A DNA stretch of 64,000 nt from Fonsecaea monophora (Eukaryota > Ascomycota > Eurotiomycetes > Chaetothyriales > Herpotrichiellaceae): assembly GCF_001642475.1 (NCBI RefSeq), contig NW_019173991.1, forward strand, positions 62,001 to 126,000, in the 5' to 3' direction. The position numbers and the translations under genes were made by a program. Below the pieces are notes generated by a model. The model did no database searches. It had not been told where the DNA came from and worked only from the letters and a program-made list of their open reading frames with translations. Position 1 is the first letter of the stretch; every line of letters begins with the position of its first letter. This document shows positions 44,232-54,884 of this stretch, in pieces.

Positions 44232-47200
44232 TCAAGTCTTTTCACCGCGCGTCTTGTTCAGTAGAAGCAGCCGCTTTTCTTTTTCTCGTTCCTCTGCCAT
44301 CTTGTCCTTCTCATACATCGTCCACAGGTGCAGTGCATGTTTGCGGGCCTCTGCCAGATCGGGCAGCATGGGACAGTGTGGTTGGGGTAACTCAGAACTG
44401 CCCTGTTGCCGCTGCTCTTCCAACATCTGAGCTTCTCTGTGTCCCTGCGCGATTCTCGCGTGCTGGATCCATCGCTCCGTCTTCTGGGTATCTCGCACTC
44501 GTCGTCGAACACTGCTGTGGACCCCTTTCGCTGTGTACGCTCCTAGACCAAGCATACCCGAGATAGGCTTCAACACCAACCCGCCAATGCCTCGCGCAAT
44601 GCCTTTGGGCAACGCCGACATCCCATCCTCCTGGACGTCGAGGTAGGGAATGCGCACAACACCTATCACTCCGTCGTAAAGCCCGAACCAAAACTCTTTG
44701 CCCGCCACCTTCAGCCCCGTGCGAAATCCGTTGATCCCCTGGGGAGAAGGCCGTACGGTTTTGTCGCCATACAACCGGGGTGCGTTGTGAAATCCAAGAG
44801 CCAGGGCATTCCACATTTGTAAAGGAAGTACTGCAATGGCTTTGCTGGAGTGGCCGATCCCCTTGCCCACATCTTTCAAGATCACGACCATTGGGTCAGT
44901 ACGATCCGGATTCATTGTCGTGGTCTTGGACAACTTCGAGGTATCTCTAGCGTTGGCCTGGTCGAGTCCGGACTGACCAAAGGGCAACTTCATCGGCTCT
45001 GGCTCTCCATGGAAATTGACCTGTTGCATGAGTCTTGCATGCTCTTTTCTCTGCTCGTCAACTGACGTGCCGCGCGTGGCCAATGCAATCCGTCCTGGTA
45101 GGATCAGTCCTTCAATTGCCGATTTCTGCTTTTGCCTGCGTCTGAGTTTCTCATAGTGTTTGATGTCTCGTTTCGTCGTCTCATGCATCGTCATCAGTCC
45201 ACGAAATGCTTCTTGGAAGGCCTGAACGAGCACGCCGCCGGCGCCGGTGATAGGCTCCCCAGGTCCTTGAAAGTCGGTCCACTCATGATTTTTGGCCAAC
45301 TCCAAGCTGGACCAGCTTATCTGTTTACTTTCCACCAGCAGATTCGCTGCCAGTGCCGACAGTCGTGTATTGGCATACTTAGTCTGCCACACGGCAACGC
45401 GATCTGGGAAGATGCTACAACGCATCGAATGAGGGCCATCGAGATTCAGGTGTCGGTGAAAAGAGTCTACCGCGTTCTCCGCCCCATCGCCTTCCTCTTG
45501 AATGCTTTGAGCAATGGCTTCCGCTTTGGCTCTGGCTTCGGGCTCGAGGCACTGACGGATCCCCTCAGCGAATTTGTCGCTGTCAAGTTTCTTCAAAGGT
45601 AGTGCCTCTTTCGCACCCGCACCCGCTCTTGCGACCATCGCGCTCCAGAAAGGCTGATCTCCAAAGAAGGGAACGATCATTGTTGGCTTGCCAAACCTCA
45701 GCCCCGCAGCTGTGGTTCCAGCACCACCGTGGTGGACCACTGCGTCAACGCGTGGGAAAAGCCAGTCGTGGGGTACATTGTCAATCAGGAAGATGCCGTC
45801 GGGCTTATCCATACCATCCCCCATACCACCCCATCCTCTACTGACCACAGCGCGAACACCAGCTTTCTCGACTGCCTCGAAAACCATCTTCGTGAATGCC
45901 CCCGGGTCGCTGATTCCCGAGATTGAGCCAAAACCTATGTAAACAATCGGCCTCGCATCTGATCTCTCGAGAAACTTCACTAGATCTTTTGGAGGATGGT
46001 AAGAGGTGGCCAGATCCAAGAAGACGTAGCCTGCGATGTCTATCTCGGGACCCCAGTCCTGAGGCTTCGGCACCAGGCCCGGCGACCAGAGATATGTCAC
46101 TGGAACCTTGAGACGAGAGAGTTGACCAGGAGCCCAGAGAGTTGAAACAGGTTCCAATCCTAAAGTTTGGACACGGAATCGGTTGATCAAGTCGCCCAGT
46201 CCCTGCCATGTCATCAGATCGACCAAGGGATAGCTCATGAAGTTGGTGTACCTCTGGTCCACGTTGGAAGCCTTGATATTGGCCAGAGGGTGAGGAAACG
46301 CTTGCGTGGGGGAATAAGGAAAGGTAAAGACTAAGTGTAGTGGGATACTCAGTCTCTCTGCGCAGTGATAATGAGCGAAAGAGGGCGGGTTGGCAATGAT
46401 GGCGTCGGCAACAAAAGGAGGCTTCGAGCGCATTAACTCCAGGTTCGCCACGTCCATTTCGTCATCGGTAGCATTGATGCACGCCCTCCAAAATCCTTGG
46501 AACATTTGATACATCGACTCACGCCTTTTGCCTATTTCTCCGGACCTGACAGTCTCGAGCGTCGGTATCAACCCAGGATTTTTGACCATGAATGCCATCA
46601 GTTCGGAAGGATCTCCACCCACAGAAAAGAATTCGAGACCAACTTCCTTCTCGACGAACTGCTTGAAGGTAGGGTGCGATGCAATCCGTACCCTGTGGTG
46701 ATACTTGTCTTTCAGAATCTTCCCGATTTTCAAAAAGGGCTGAATGTCGCCACGGCTACCAATAACCATAATTACTATGTTCATCGAAGGAACGACAAGC
46801 TTGTGCTTGTCTCTGAGGAAATCAGCCTTAGCCTTGTCCGCCACTTTTGCCTCCTCTTGGTAGTCGGGACCCAGCTGATGTCGAATGGTTGCGCCTAGCG
46901 CTTTGGCAAGGTAGCCTGTCTGAGCTGTCTCATTCACCGAGATATTCAGTCTGCCATCCCTGGCTACTCTCCCTTGAGATTGAAAGAACTTGTTTCCCAC
47001 CTTCAGATGAGACGGCCTCCGGTGGGTCCAAATTCGATTCAGCTGGGATTTTGAGAGGGCATTGTGAGCGGGATAAGTCTTTACCCTGTGCATTCCAGCT
47101 ATGTTGTCTTCATCTGAGGAAAATGACGTGTCCGACTCGCCCGAAGATATTCGAGGTTCAGTATTTCGTGAAACCGGGTAGTTCACCGTGGACCGATGCT

Positions 47201-47504
47201 GTCTGAGGGGTGCTGAAGTCCTCGAGGTAGTAGGGCTAATAACTTCTGTATCGAACTTGCGCGAAGCAAGGCGCGGCCTTTCGAAGTTGCCATTCTGTCC
47301 AGCATCTTGTCCAACCTCTTTGGTACTCTCTGGATTCTGTGTATGTGATCCACTATGCAGCGTAGTTTCTGAGCATTGACGGGAGTCGTTGTGTGCTGAT
47401 TTCGGTCGTTCCGGGTAGGGAAATGAGGTGGGAGGAGGATCGAAGGTAGGGCTGGTCTTGTAATCTGTAGCGGAAGAGGCCAGAGGCGCGAGCATTTGCG
47501 CCAT
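44232..47504 (-). CDS. UDP-glucose:sterol glucosyltransferase-like protein (GT1/GT28 fold, Atg26-related)
   Basis: Intronless minus-strand gene of 1090 aa. Residues 1-235 are disordered and Ser/Thr-rich. The glycosyltransferase starts with MNIVIMVIGSRGDIQPFLKI (241-260), the N-terminal Rossmann of sterol glucosyltransferases. It contains VFTFPYSPTQAFPHPLA, PIVYIGFGSISGI and the donor box VPHDWLFPRVDAVVHHGG followed by AGTTAAGLRFGKPT and VPFFGDQPFW. The roughly 400-residue C-terminal part is a separate conserved fungal region (PFGQSGLDQ..., MLGLGAYTAKGVHSS). The core matches UGT80/Atg26, but I see no N-terminal GRAM/PH domains, so it is a paralog type rather than Atg26 itself. Likely substrate is ergosterol or another lipid; the C-terminal region resembles lipid-protein (VPS13-like) tails in places. 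Membrane-associated by family. Confidence 0.9.
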   Translation of the reverse strand: MAQMLAPLASSATDYKTSPTFDPPPTSFPYPERPKSAHNDSRQCSETTLHSGSHTQNPESTKEVGQDAGQNGNFERPRLASRKFDTEVISPTTSRTSAPLRQHRSTVNYPVSRNTEPRISSGESDTSFSSDEDNIAGMHRVKTYPAHNALSKSQLNRIWTHRRPSHLKVGNKFFQSQGRVARDGRLNISVNETAQTGYLAKALGATIRHQLGPDYQEEAKVADKAKADFLRDKHKLVVPSMNIVIMVIGSRGDIQPFLKIGKILKDKYHHRVRIASHPTFKQFVEKEVGLEFFSVGGDPSELMAFMVKNPGLIPTLETVRSGEIGKRRESMYQMFQGFWRACINATDDEMDVANLELMRSKPPFVADAIIANPPSFAHYHCAERLSIPLHLVFTFPYSPTQAFPHPLANIKASNVDQRYTNFMSYPLVDLMTWQGLGDLINRFRVQTLGLEPVSTLWAPGQLSRLKVPVTYLWSPGLVPKPQDWGPEIDIAGYVFLDLATSYHPPKDLVKFLERSDARPIVYIGFGSISGISDPGAFTKMVFEAVEKAGVRAVVSRGWGGMGDGMDKPDGIFLIDNVPHDWLFPRVDAVVHHGGAGTTAAGLRFGKPTMIVPFFGDQPFWSAMVARAGAGAKEALPLKKLDSDKFAEGIRQCLEPEARAKAEAIAQSIQEEGDGAENAVDSFHRHLNLDGPHSMRCSIFPDRVAVWQTKYANTRLSALAANLLVESKQISWSSLELAKNHEWTDFQGPGEPITGAGGVLVQAFQEAFRGLMTMHETTKRDIKHYEKLRRRQKQKSAIEGLILPGRIALATRGTSVDEQRKEHARLMQQVNFHGEPEPMKLPFGQSGLDQANARDTSKLSKTTTMNPDRTDPMVVILKDVGKGIGHSSKAIAVLPLQMWNALALGFHNAPRLYGDKTVRPSPQGINGFRTGLKVAGKEFWFGLYDGVIGVVRIPYLDVQEDGMSALPKGIARGIGGLVLKPISGMLGLGAYTAKGVHSSVRRRVRDTQKTERWIQHARIAQGHREAQMLEEQRQQGSSELPQPHCPMLPDLAEARKHALHLWTMYEKDKMAEEREKEKRLLLLNKTRGEKT

Positions 47505-49615
47505 ATGAGGTGTTATGATGATCCCTTCAGCATAGTGACTGTCCGCAAGCTTGGTGGGCTCTCTGACAATGGACGCAAGGAATGGCCGCTTCCGTCAGCT
47601 TTGAACGCAAGACCGGGAAAATCCAAGCAATGGGCTCTGCAACGTATTCCACAAGAATTCTGTCGAGCAAGACTGGTAAATGACATTTACATAACTAACG
47701 CCAAAAGCACCGCGGTCGAGAAGACAGGCTGGAAGAAGACTGAACAAGGAAATTGAGCGCCTGAGTAATTCTTCCTGGGTAGGGTTGGTAGGCCACTCAT
47801 TAACTTGTTCCTGGCGGGAGTGACCTCACCACGGTTGCGTCATGAGGCGCTGGGCGCCACCTGAGCGAGACTCCACAAGCCCCAAGCCTCAAGCCTCCGT
47901 GCGCCCCCAACCAGATAACAGGAGTTTCCAAGGCCATCTATCTACTTGGTACTCGTCCAGACGTACTCGGTACAGTTGCAAACTTGCTCCTGGTGTCAAT
48001 CCTGGCGTGATGCGGCACCAAGCAGCTTTCACCCGTCTGCATAGGACATTGGAGTTGAATCTCTCACTACCGTTCAGTGTGTGCCTCAAAAACACCTTCG
48101 TTCCACGATCGAATCAGAACAGCAAGATCATCGTGGCTAAGTTGGAGACCACCAAAGATGATCCCTTAGCTAACGAGAGAACCCAGCCACCCCCAGAATC
48201 CCACGATCACTCTTTGGGGACCACAAGGAATCCCTAAAGGCTAGATCCTCCCAATCACTCGCAGACACACACCCGAGCCAACCACCAATCTTCCCTTGTC
48301 TCGCTAAGACGGGCCTTTCCATCAGGGTATCCTGCACTTCCAGATCAGGGTTTGCTCAAGCGGATCGTGGAAAGAACTGTTGAAATGTCGACTAGATGGC
48401 ATGAGGAGGTCCGAAGACCAGTCCCCTCAGTCCGCGTCTGAAAACAAAGTCCTCCAGGTCTCCTTGACGGCATTCATTACCCGGATCTGCCTTGGAACTC
48501 CAACTGTTCACCTGCCAATTTATTACTCGACTATCCATAAGCTACAACCTTGTATGCCCCATCAAAACCGCCTTCGGACGTACGCCTAGGTATCGTTCAC
48601 ACCGTGGTGTAGGAGAAGTGGCCGGATCAAGCAGGGCGGCCTTCAGCAGCGGCCACAGTTCTATACCCTGTTCGACCGCGGGTTTCCTATCTGGACGAGA
48701 AGACAGCGGATACCTGCCACAAGCATTAAACATTAATCTGACAATTGTTCCCCAAGCTCCGGTTACAGTATTGTCAGCACTGGGGAACTCAAAACTGCAT
48801 CAACGGGGATTTCGACACGTAACGTGTTTAGCAAAAAAAAAAAAAAAAAAAAAGAATCCGGAGTCGCTTGGAAGAAAGTTTCAAGGTATTGTCCGTTCGG
48901 AGACTATTATCAGTTCAATGATAGAGCTTCTTTCTCCCAGCGCACGGCCCCCGGCCAAAATCCGACACGTTGAGGGAGCTGCAGCACAAGTCGACATGGA
49001 TCGGCCGCGACACCATGACCACCATTACCTAGACCAATCCCGCACCCCAGTCTTACAAGTAGGTTCACCAAAACCCTCCCGAGTCTACCGTCTTCCGACC
49101 CGGCGCCCCTTGTCCATCCGAGAGTTGGGCTGAGCGGGCCAGATTTGCTGGCCAAACCGGCCTATCCAACCTTCAGCCATGCAATGGTCCTGCATTCAGC
49201 CCAGTCGCGACACAGCCTAGTGCACCTTTCTCCTGCGCCCTGATTGCCGGAATCCAAAGCCTCATCGTCATCGGCACACACGATATGCGTGGGACAACTC
49301 GAACACTGCACGGTCATTCTGATTATGATAGGGCTGAAAGCCGGTGTACTTAAGAAACCCTCCTCCTCTGGGAAATGCTCGGTTCTCCACCCACTGCTCT
49401 GCCGGCTCCTCCACTGACTTTTTCGGTGGGACACATCTTTGTTGCGTTGCGGTTTGCAGCGCCGAAAAGTATGTGGTTTCTTGTTTGGAACAGGATCTCG
49501 GCAAGGGCTGGTAGGCCGTCGCAGACAAGAAGTGCGTGGACTGGATGCTGCGACTGCTCAAATGTGTCGGGCATATACGGAGTACCGTCGAGCCAGTGCA
49601 CTAGTGTGGTCATCA
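47505..49615. other. intergenic, no supported gene
   Basis: 2.1 kb upstream of the glycosyltransferase. Contains a 21-A run at 48833-48853. Short frames overlap on both strands. No RNA gene seen. Confidence 0.5.
48833..48853. repeat. poly(A) run of 21
   Basis: Uninterrupted 21 A residues on the plus strand, outside any gene I can support. Confidence 0.95.
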
Positions 49616-49990
49616 TCAGGATCCACCATCATCCCCTTGTGCTGACGGCCTCGTCCTTGTCCTCGAGGTCTGCTGCCAGGTACGCCGCACCTGGTGCAGT
49701 CTCTGTTCAATGCCTGCTTCGATGACGGCTCGTGCGGTGGTAGGAGGGAATAGGTTGGATTCGGTACACAGGTTGTACATGAGGCGGATGACATCGAGTT
49801 TCTCTCGCTCGGGCACGGCGGTCCAGACGGCATTGACGTCGGCCCATTTGGAATTGGGATGAGCGGCACAGTATTCGCCGTGAACCCTCCGGGCAAAGTT
49901 CTTGAAGTTGTCAAACTGTCGGTTGCTGAGGCCAAGCTTTTCCTGCACTTGAGCGGGAGAGTCTCGCAGCCTGATGGGCGTTGTGCTCAT
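49616..49990 (-). CDS. small hypothetical protein, helical
   Basis: Minus-strand frame of 124 aa starting at the ATG 49990 (MSTTPIRLRDSPAQVQEKLG). The sequence is largely helical with regular hydrophobic spacing (LSNRQFDNFKNFARRVHGEY, KLDVIRLMYNLCTESNLFP). It ends in an Arg/Thr/Ser-rich tail (TWQQTSRTRTRPSAQGDD). Amino-acid use looks protein-like rather than random, and the 33 upstream codons of the longer frame do not. I do not recognise the family. The tail is odd, so an unseen intron near the 3' end is possible. Confidence 0.5.
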   Translation of the reverse strand: MSTTPIRLRDSPAQVQEKLGLSNRQFDNFKNFARRVHGEYCAAHPNSKWADVNAVWTAVPEREKLDVIRLMYNLCTESNLFPPTTARAVIEAGIEQRLHQVRRTWQQTSRTRTRPSAQGDDGGS

Positions 49991-51239
49991 ATCGAAATCG
50001 AATCGGAATCTGCGAGTTCCAACGGGTACGGCAGAAGGGGAAGAGGTCAGCAAGTGGACAGCACAGCACAGGAAGAATTTGGCCTGCAATAATGGATGAC
50101 CCCAGGACCCTCGATGTCTTTTTCAGCCTGACTCCAAATTGGAATGCCGGAGGGAAAGGACATAGCCGTCCGTCACCTGTCACGGTGACCAGGTTTCTGC
50201 ACTGGCACTCCTGCCCAAGTGCACTATCCTCCCACTACGCATTTTTGCGACTTCTCTTACCAGAACCTGCCCCTCCAATTGGGCTCTGCCCCACCGTGGA
50301 ATTGCCAAGCGACAAGGACCAACAGTGGGCTTTGCTGTCAGAGGAATTCCATAATCGGTCTCTAGCCGTTGCGAGGCACTCTAAAGCAGAATAGGTTACC
50401 CGGATGCGGCGCCGCATGGCCAGGGCCCCAAGGGTTCCAGGGCAGCCAGGCACTCAAGGACAGCCAGGGATGATGCACGCCTTGGCCAGCTTAAGCCTTA
50501 GGGAAGCTAGAGCCCTTCAGGAGCCCCCCCGGCTGATGGCGTAGACCGCTGTGACCGCTTTAGAGGGGGGGATCAGTGGGGGTTTGGCTTGACGGAGACA
50601 ATCATGGGCTTTCCCCGTGCCTATTGCCGTTGAGCCGTTGGAGCCATCTCGAGAGGCGCGGACGATTTTCACCAATCGCTGGCCTGGGCGGTCAACAGGG
50701 AGTGACAGGGAGTGGCAGGTCAGGCTGACGGCGACACGCTAGGCCTAGCCCCTGGCTCGCTATATCGTTTCATCGTCGTCCAGACCACTTCCTCTGGCAC
50801 TTTTGATTCGCAAAGACGTTCCAGTCGTTACAACCTCCTTCATGAAGCGTCGCAGGATCATTTGGCGACCATTTGACGACCATTAACAATTCTGATACAG
50901 GCCGCGACACCATGAACAACATGGATTCTGCAATATCTCCCTCTCCTACTGCTCCGTCTCTCTCTTTTTCCTCTCTCTTTCTGTCTCTATCTCCTGACTT
51001 CTCCTTTACCTTCCATTTCACCGTACTTTGCTTACCGCCTTGCGCAGTGGACTCTGCAGCATCGTTATACCTTTTACTTCCAACAATCTCGCTGGCGAGA
51101 GACTTGGCTTTTTATCTCAGCCTTCTTTACGACCTTTTACGCTCTGACGCCCGTTATACGTCCGCATTGAGTTATTGTTTTATGACCATATACGACACCT
51201 GTCAGCACACTGAGCACCAACAAGACCCTACCATCCAAG
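49991..51239. other. intergenic, no supported gene
   Basis: 1.25 kb between divergent genes. The right third is very CT-rich (about 50938-51010), leading into the membrane-protein gene. No domain-bearing frames. Confidence 0.5.
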
Positions 51240-52247
51240 ATGCTTGGTTCCAAAACCCTCATTTTGACTTCAACTTACCCCGCCGACTTCTCACCGCCAC
51301 GCACTAGTCGTCATTACCGCTTACGGCGCCGCTTCATTACAGCACTGCATCTCGCGAGTCTGCTGGCCAGTTTGATCGCCATTTCACTTTTTGCGGCGGC
51401 TATTCCCCGATGGAACGCCAATTTCTTCCATAATACAGGCCCCAATAGGGGCGACTGGACCGATGGCATGCCCCTAGGGCCCCTGACATTTGCCTTCGTC
51501 TATCATGCGATCGTCCTGGGTCAGCAACGAAGGCAACAGAACTCGCGATCGACGGAGGATTCGAGTCTTCGCCCTTCACTTTCCCGACGAGGTCTGATTA
51601 TACATACGACGGTCCCTATTCTTGTCTTGCTCAGTCTTCTTCCGGGTCTGCTCCTCGCAGGCTACGGCTCTTTGTTTCGAGTCTGGCAGCCTGCAGTACG
51701 CACACAGTCTGGGATCCTCGTGTGCAATATGCTGAATATTTTTACTCGGGAATGTGCGCCAACGCTCTACGACATCGGGAACTTGCAGCTTGCAGGCATC
51801 GCATTTGGGACGGTCGTGTGGAGCCTGCACTTTGCCCTGTTGCTGGTGAGTCTCCGTAACCTCAGGCGCGGTATGCTGGTCAAGCAGCTCCAGAGGGAGA
51901 AGATGGCGCAGTATGCCCGAAACGAGCGGAGCTACTCCCGGGGAAGTAGACAAGGCTATGCCAGTCGACATGGTCCCACTCCCAGCCACAGTTCGGGCGA
52001 CCACAGCAGTGCCTGGCCCCAACATGTGTATTCAGAGCGATACCGAGGAAGCGGCTCGCGGTCTAGCCTAAACTCTAAGCCTGGGTCGGGGACAGGATCA
52101 AGAAGCAACTCGCTTACCATGAAGACTAGCGACAGTCAGCACCGCCGGTCAGCAACAAACGCGCAAGATCACCAGCAGGTGGTGCCCATCTGCCTGGTTC
52201 AAGCGCCCGAAGAGAGCCACCCACCCGTGTCACACAGGGATGCGTGA
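51240..52247 (+). CDS. four-helix membrane protein, unknown function
   Basis: Intronless, 335 aa. Four hydrophobic segments: about 33-56 (ALHLASLLASLIAISLFAAA), 79-95, 119-146 (IIHTTVPILVLLSLLPGLLLAG) and 183-207 (LAGIAFGTVVWSLHFALLLV). A short extracytoplasmic or lumenal loop follows helix 1 (RWNANFFHNTGPNRGDW), and two Cys lie in the loop between helices 3 and 4 (VCNMLNIFTRECAP). The tail from about 208 is long, Arg/Ser-rich and probably cytosolic. The topology is like MARVEL/SUR7-type fungal four-span proteins, but I see no diagnostic motif, so no name is given. The start is the first ATG, 20 codons before the basic stretch that precedes helix 1. Confidence 0.72.
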   Translation: MLGSKTLILTSTYPADFSPPRTSRHYRLRRRFITALHLASLLASLIAISLFAAAIPRWNANFFHNTGPNRGDWTDGMPLGPLTFAFVYHAIVLGQQRRQQNSRSTEDSSLRPSLSRRGLIIHTTVPILVLLSLLPGLLLAGYGSLFRVWQPAVRTQSGILVCNMLNIFTRECAPTLYDIGNLQLAGIAFGTVVWSLHFALLLVSLRNLRRGMLVKQLQREKMAQYARNERSYSRGSRQGYASRHGPTPSHSSGDHSSAWPQHVYSERYRGSGSRSSLNSKPGSGTGSRSNSLTMKTSDSQHRRSATNAQDHQQVVPICLVQAPEESHPPVSHRDA

Positions 52248-54884
52248 TTGTTCGCCTGTGCCAACTCCGCCTCTCAGCTCTTGATGGAACTTTTGTAATG
52301 GGTGGCAGCAGATTAACGAGGCACTGTCGGTATATTTAGGCTCCTCCGAATCTCGGGTTTTCAACAAGAGGATTCCAAACTCCGGTGTGCTGCTGCTAAT
52401 AAGCAATACATCCCCAAAGTCGAGATGGTCTGGGCTTACATATCCCTCTGGATATTGCTTGGGATTATATTTTTGTTTTCCTCGTGCGAACCCAGTGGAT
52501 CCAAGGGCCAAGGAACACATATTCCATCTGTACCCGTTGCTTTCCACTCTTCATTATCCCTTGTCTTCCAGAAACGACCTCGTCCCTTGGCTCGTCACGA
52601 TTGATCAAAACTGCCGAGACCCACCGATCCTGCTCCGGTCAGGCCCGAGCCTAGTTGTGCCTGATAGGGCAGACAAGGGAACGAGCATGGCTGGGCTGCC
52701 ACCTGGCGTGGATATCCAGGTGCCAGGATGACAGATGCTCACCGCAAGTAGATCGTCACCAGCCCTTTCGTCCCGCTTTGGCGAAAGAAAATCTTCCTGT
52801 CGTGGCCAGTCAGCTTGCACGAGTCGATGACCGGACGTGGGGTCAGTTTTGGTCCCCCCAACGATGCAACTGGGACAGGATTTATCTGTCTGTGACACAA
52901 CCTGCTATCAAGAGCTATTGCAACGCAACCAATCCCTAGGCCTGAGATGGTAACGAGCCACCTGATTTGGGAAGGTCTCTCGGCTCTCCTCCGATCGACT
53001 AGAGCATGACACCAAACCTTTTTCCCTGGGACTTTTCCACCACCGAAGTGGGACGTCAATCCTACATGAGTAACAAGTCGACAAAATCATACAGAAGGCG
53101 AGGTGGTTTGGGTACTGAGGACGTCGTACTTGTATGGAATTCGCGAACCCCACGGCTTTCAAGTGCGCTATGTACGTACGATGGGTGAGACGAGGGATTG
53201 CTGCGCCTCGTGTTGGAGGGACTTCCACCTTGCAGCTTACGAGGTACTGGGTACCGAGTCCATGGCACTCGACCTATGCGGCCCCAAGGAGGATGAGGCA
53301 CAGAATGTACTCGTGTGTTCTACTCGGTACCTAGTACGGTATATGTCTGGCGTGCCCTGTGTAGCGAGTACTCGGCATAGAAAGCTGGGATGGAGAAGAT
53401 TCTCGTGCACCCATGTCGAGAGCTCATTATTGTCGCCGACTCGTCGCCGACTTGTCAGCGTCACTGTTGGTTTTACTACTGCTTGTATCTACCTCGTTAC
53501 CGTACCTCGATACCTCGATTACCTCGTCCTTCGCACGCCTTGGTACGCACGTACGTAAGTGAGGTCCACCCAGTACCTAGCGAGGAGGTACCTAGTCACT
53601 CATTACTTGCTCAGTGCTCAGTGCAGTATTCGCCGGACTTGTTCTTGTTTTCTTGTCCTTGTCCTTTGTTCTCTGCTCGTTCTCCTGCCTCTTGTACTCT
53701 TGAACTCTAATTTTTTTCCCCCCCCCTTCCCGGTTCTCCCCAAGTCCCTGGTCCTCTTTCACTAGGTACATAGTGTACATAGACAAAACCCCCACGCCCT
53801 CCCTCCGGCCTCTTGGCCCCTTAGCAATTCCCTCTCTCCTCTCGTCACCCTCGTCGTTCTGGGTCTGGGTCTAGTGCCTCGTATGCTGACTCGGCCGCAT
53901 CGCGAGGACCCACGAGGCTTGGTCTCCATGCCAGGTACCTGTTCGCCGAGGGAATGGATACCTCAGAAAAGAGAGAGAGAGGGAGAGAGAGGGAGAGAAA
54001 AAGCTTTCCGTACTCGTACTCATGCTCTTCCTCATCCTGGTCCTCGTACTTGGAGACAGACCATTACCATGGTTGTTGAATAGACAGACCACCAAGTCAT
54101 ACTCACCACCTGTCTCGCTGTGCCTATTTGGGCTTCTCTTCTCGACGCTCATCTTGTTGTCATGCTACCATGCTTCGCTTAACCAACACCTCAACACGAG
54201 TCGACTCGACCTCCATTAATCACTTGTACCTACACAGAATTCATCCGTCTGGAGCTTTGCGCAAGTGTTTCTTCTACCTATCGTCATGAGGGTGTCATTG
54301 TCGTTGAAAACTATGTAGCTATGTGGATTTTGGAATCTGTTTTTCTTCCTCTCCCTTTCTTCACGGCTTCATTGGTCTCGAATGCACCCAGTTCGCCTCA
54401 ATTATCAGTCTTTCCTGTTTCTCCCTTTGGGGGCCTTTCTTTTCCATCATTAGTAGGGCAGCTTACCTACTGGCATCACGTCAACGACCTGCGTGTTGGC
54501 ATGATCCATGTCCTTCCAGCCAGTCATGCCCGCTAGCCCGCTTCGTGAACCCCATACCTGATCACCATATCCGACGACTCAAAACACATTCGCTGAACCC
54601 TTCAGCCCTTATGTCCATTTCGGATCTGATCCGTTCCCCCCTAGTCCCACTGCCATAGTTTGAAGGCCGTGTTGTCCCTTCCTGTGGTCATGCTGAGGGA
54701 GCTCTCGCTCCCGGGACTCAACCATTACTTGTGACCCGTCTTGTTTATTTCCTCAGCTCAAAAATAGGCCTATTACCATTGAAGAGTGATGCACTGAGAA
54801 GCCATTTCGAACCATAATCCCAATGTTTGCAGATTCATTCTCTTTTAATCCTCCCAGACCCCCATTGTAGGTTGTAGTCGGTCT
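52248..54884. other. 2.6-kb intergenic region with GTAC/TACC-rich low-complexity DNA
   Basis: 3' flanks of the membrane-protein gene (plus) and UFD4 (minus) with no supported gene between. The middle (53240-53610) is dense in GGTACC, TACCTAG and TACCTCG words. Near 53711 lie T7C9, and at 53971-53999 a GA-rich tract. Confidence 0.55.
53240..53610. repeat. degenerate GTAC / TACCT[AC]G repeat block
   Basis: Imperfect short words recur many times, for example GAGGTACTGGGTACCGAG, CTCGGTACCTAGTACGG, four TACCTCG-type units at about 53490-53526, and CAGTACCTAGCGAGGAGGTA. No regular period, so this is a degenerate cluster rather than a tandem array. Confidence 0.6.
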
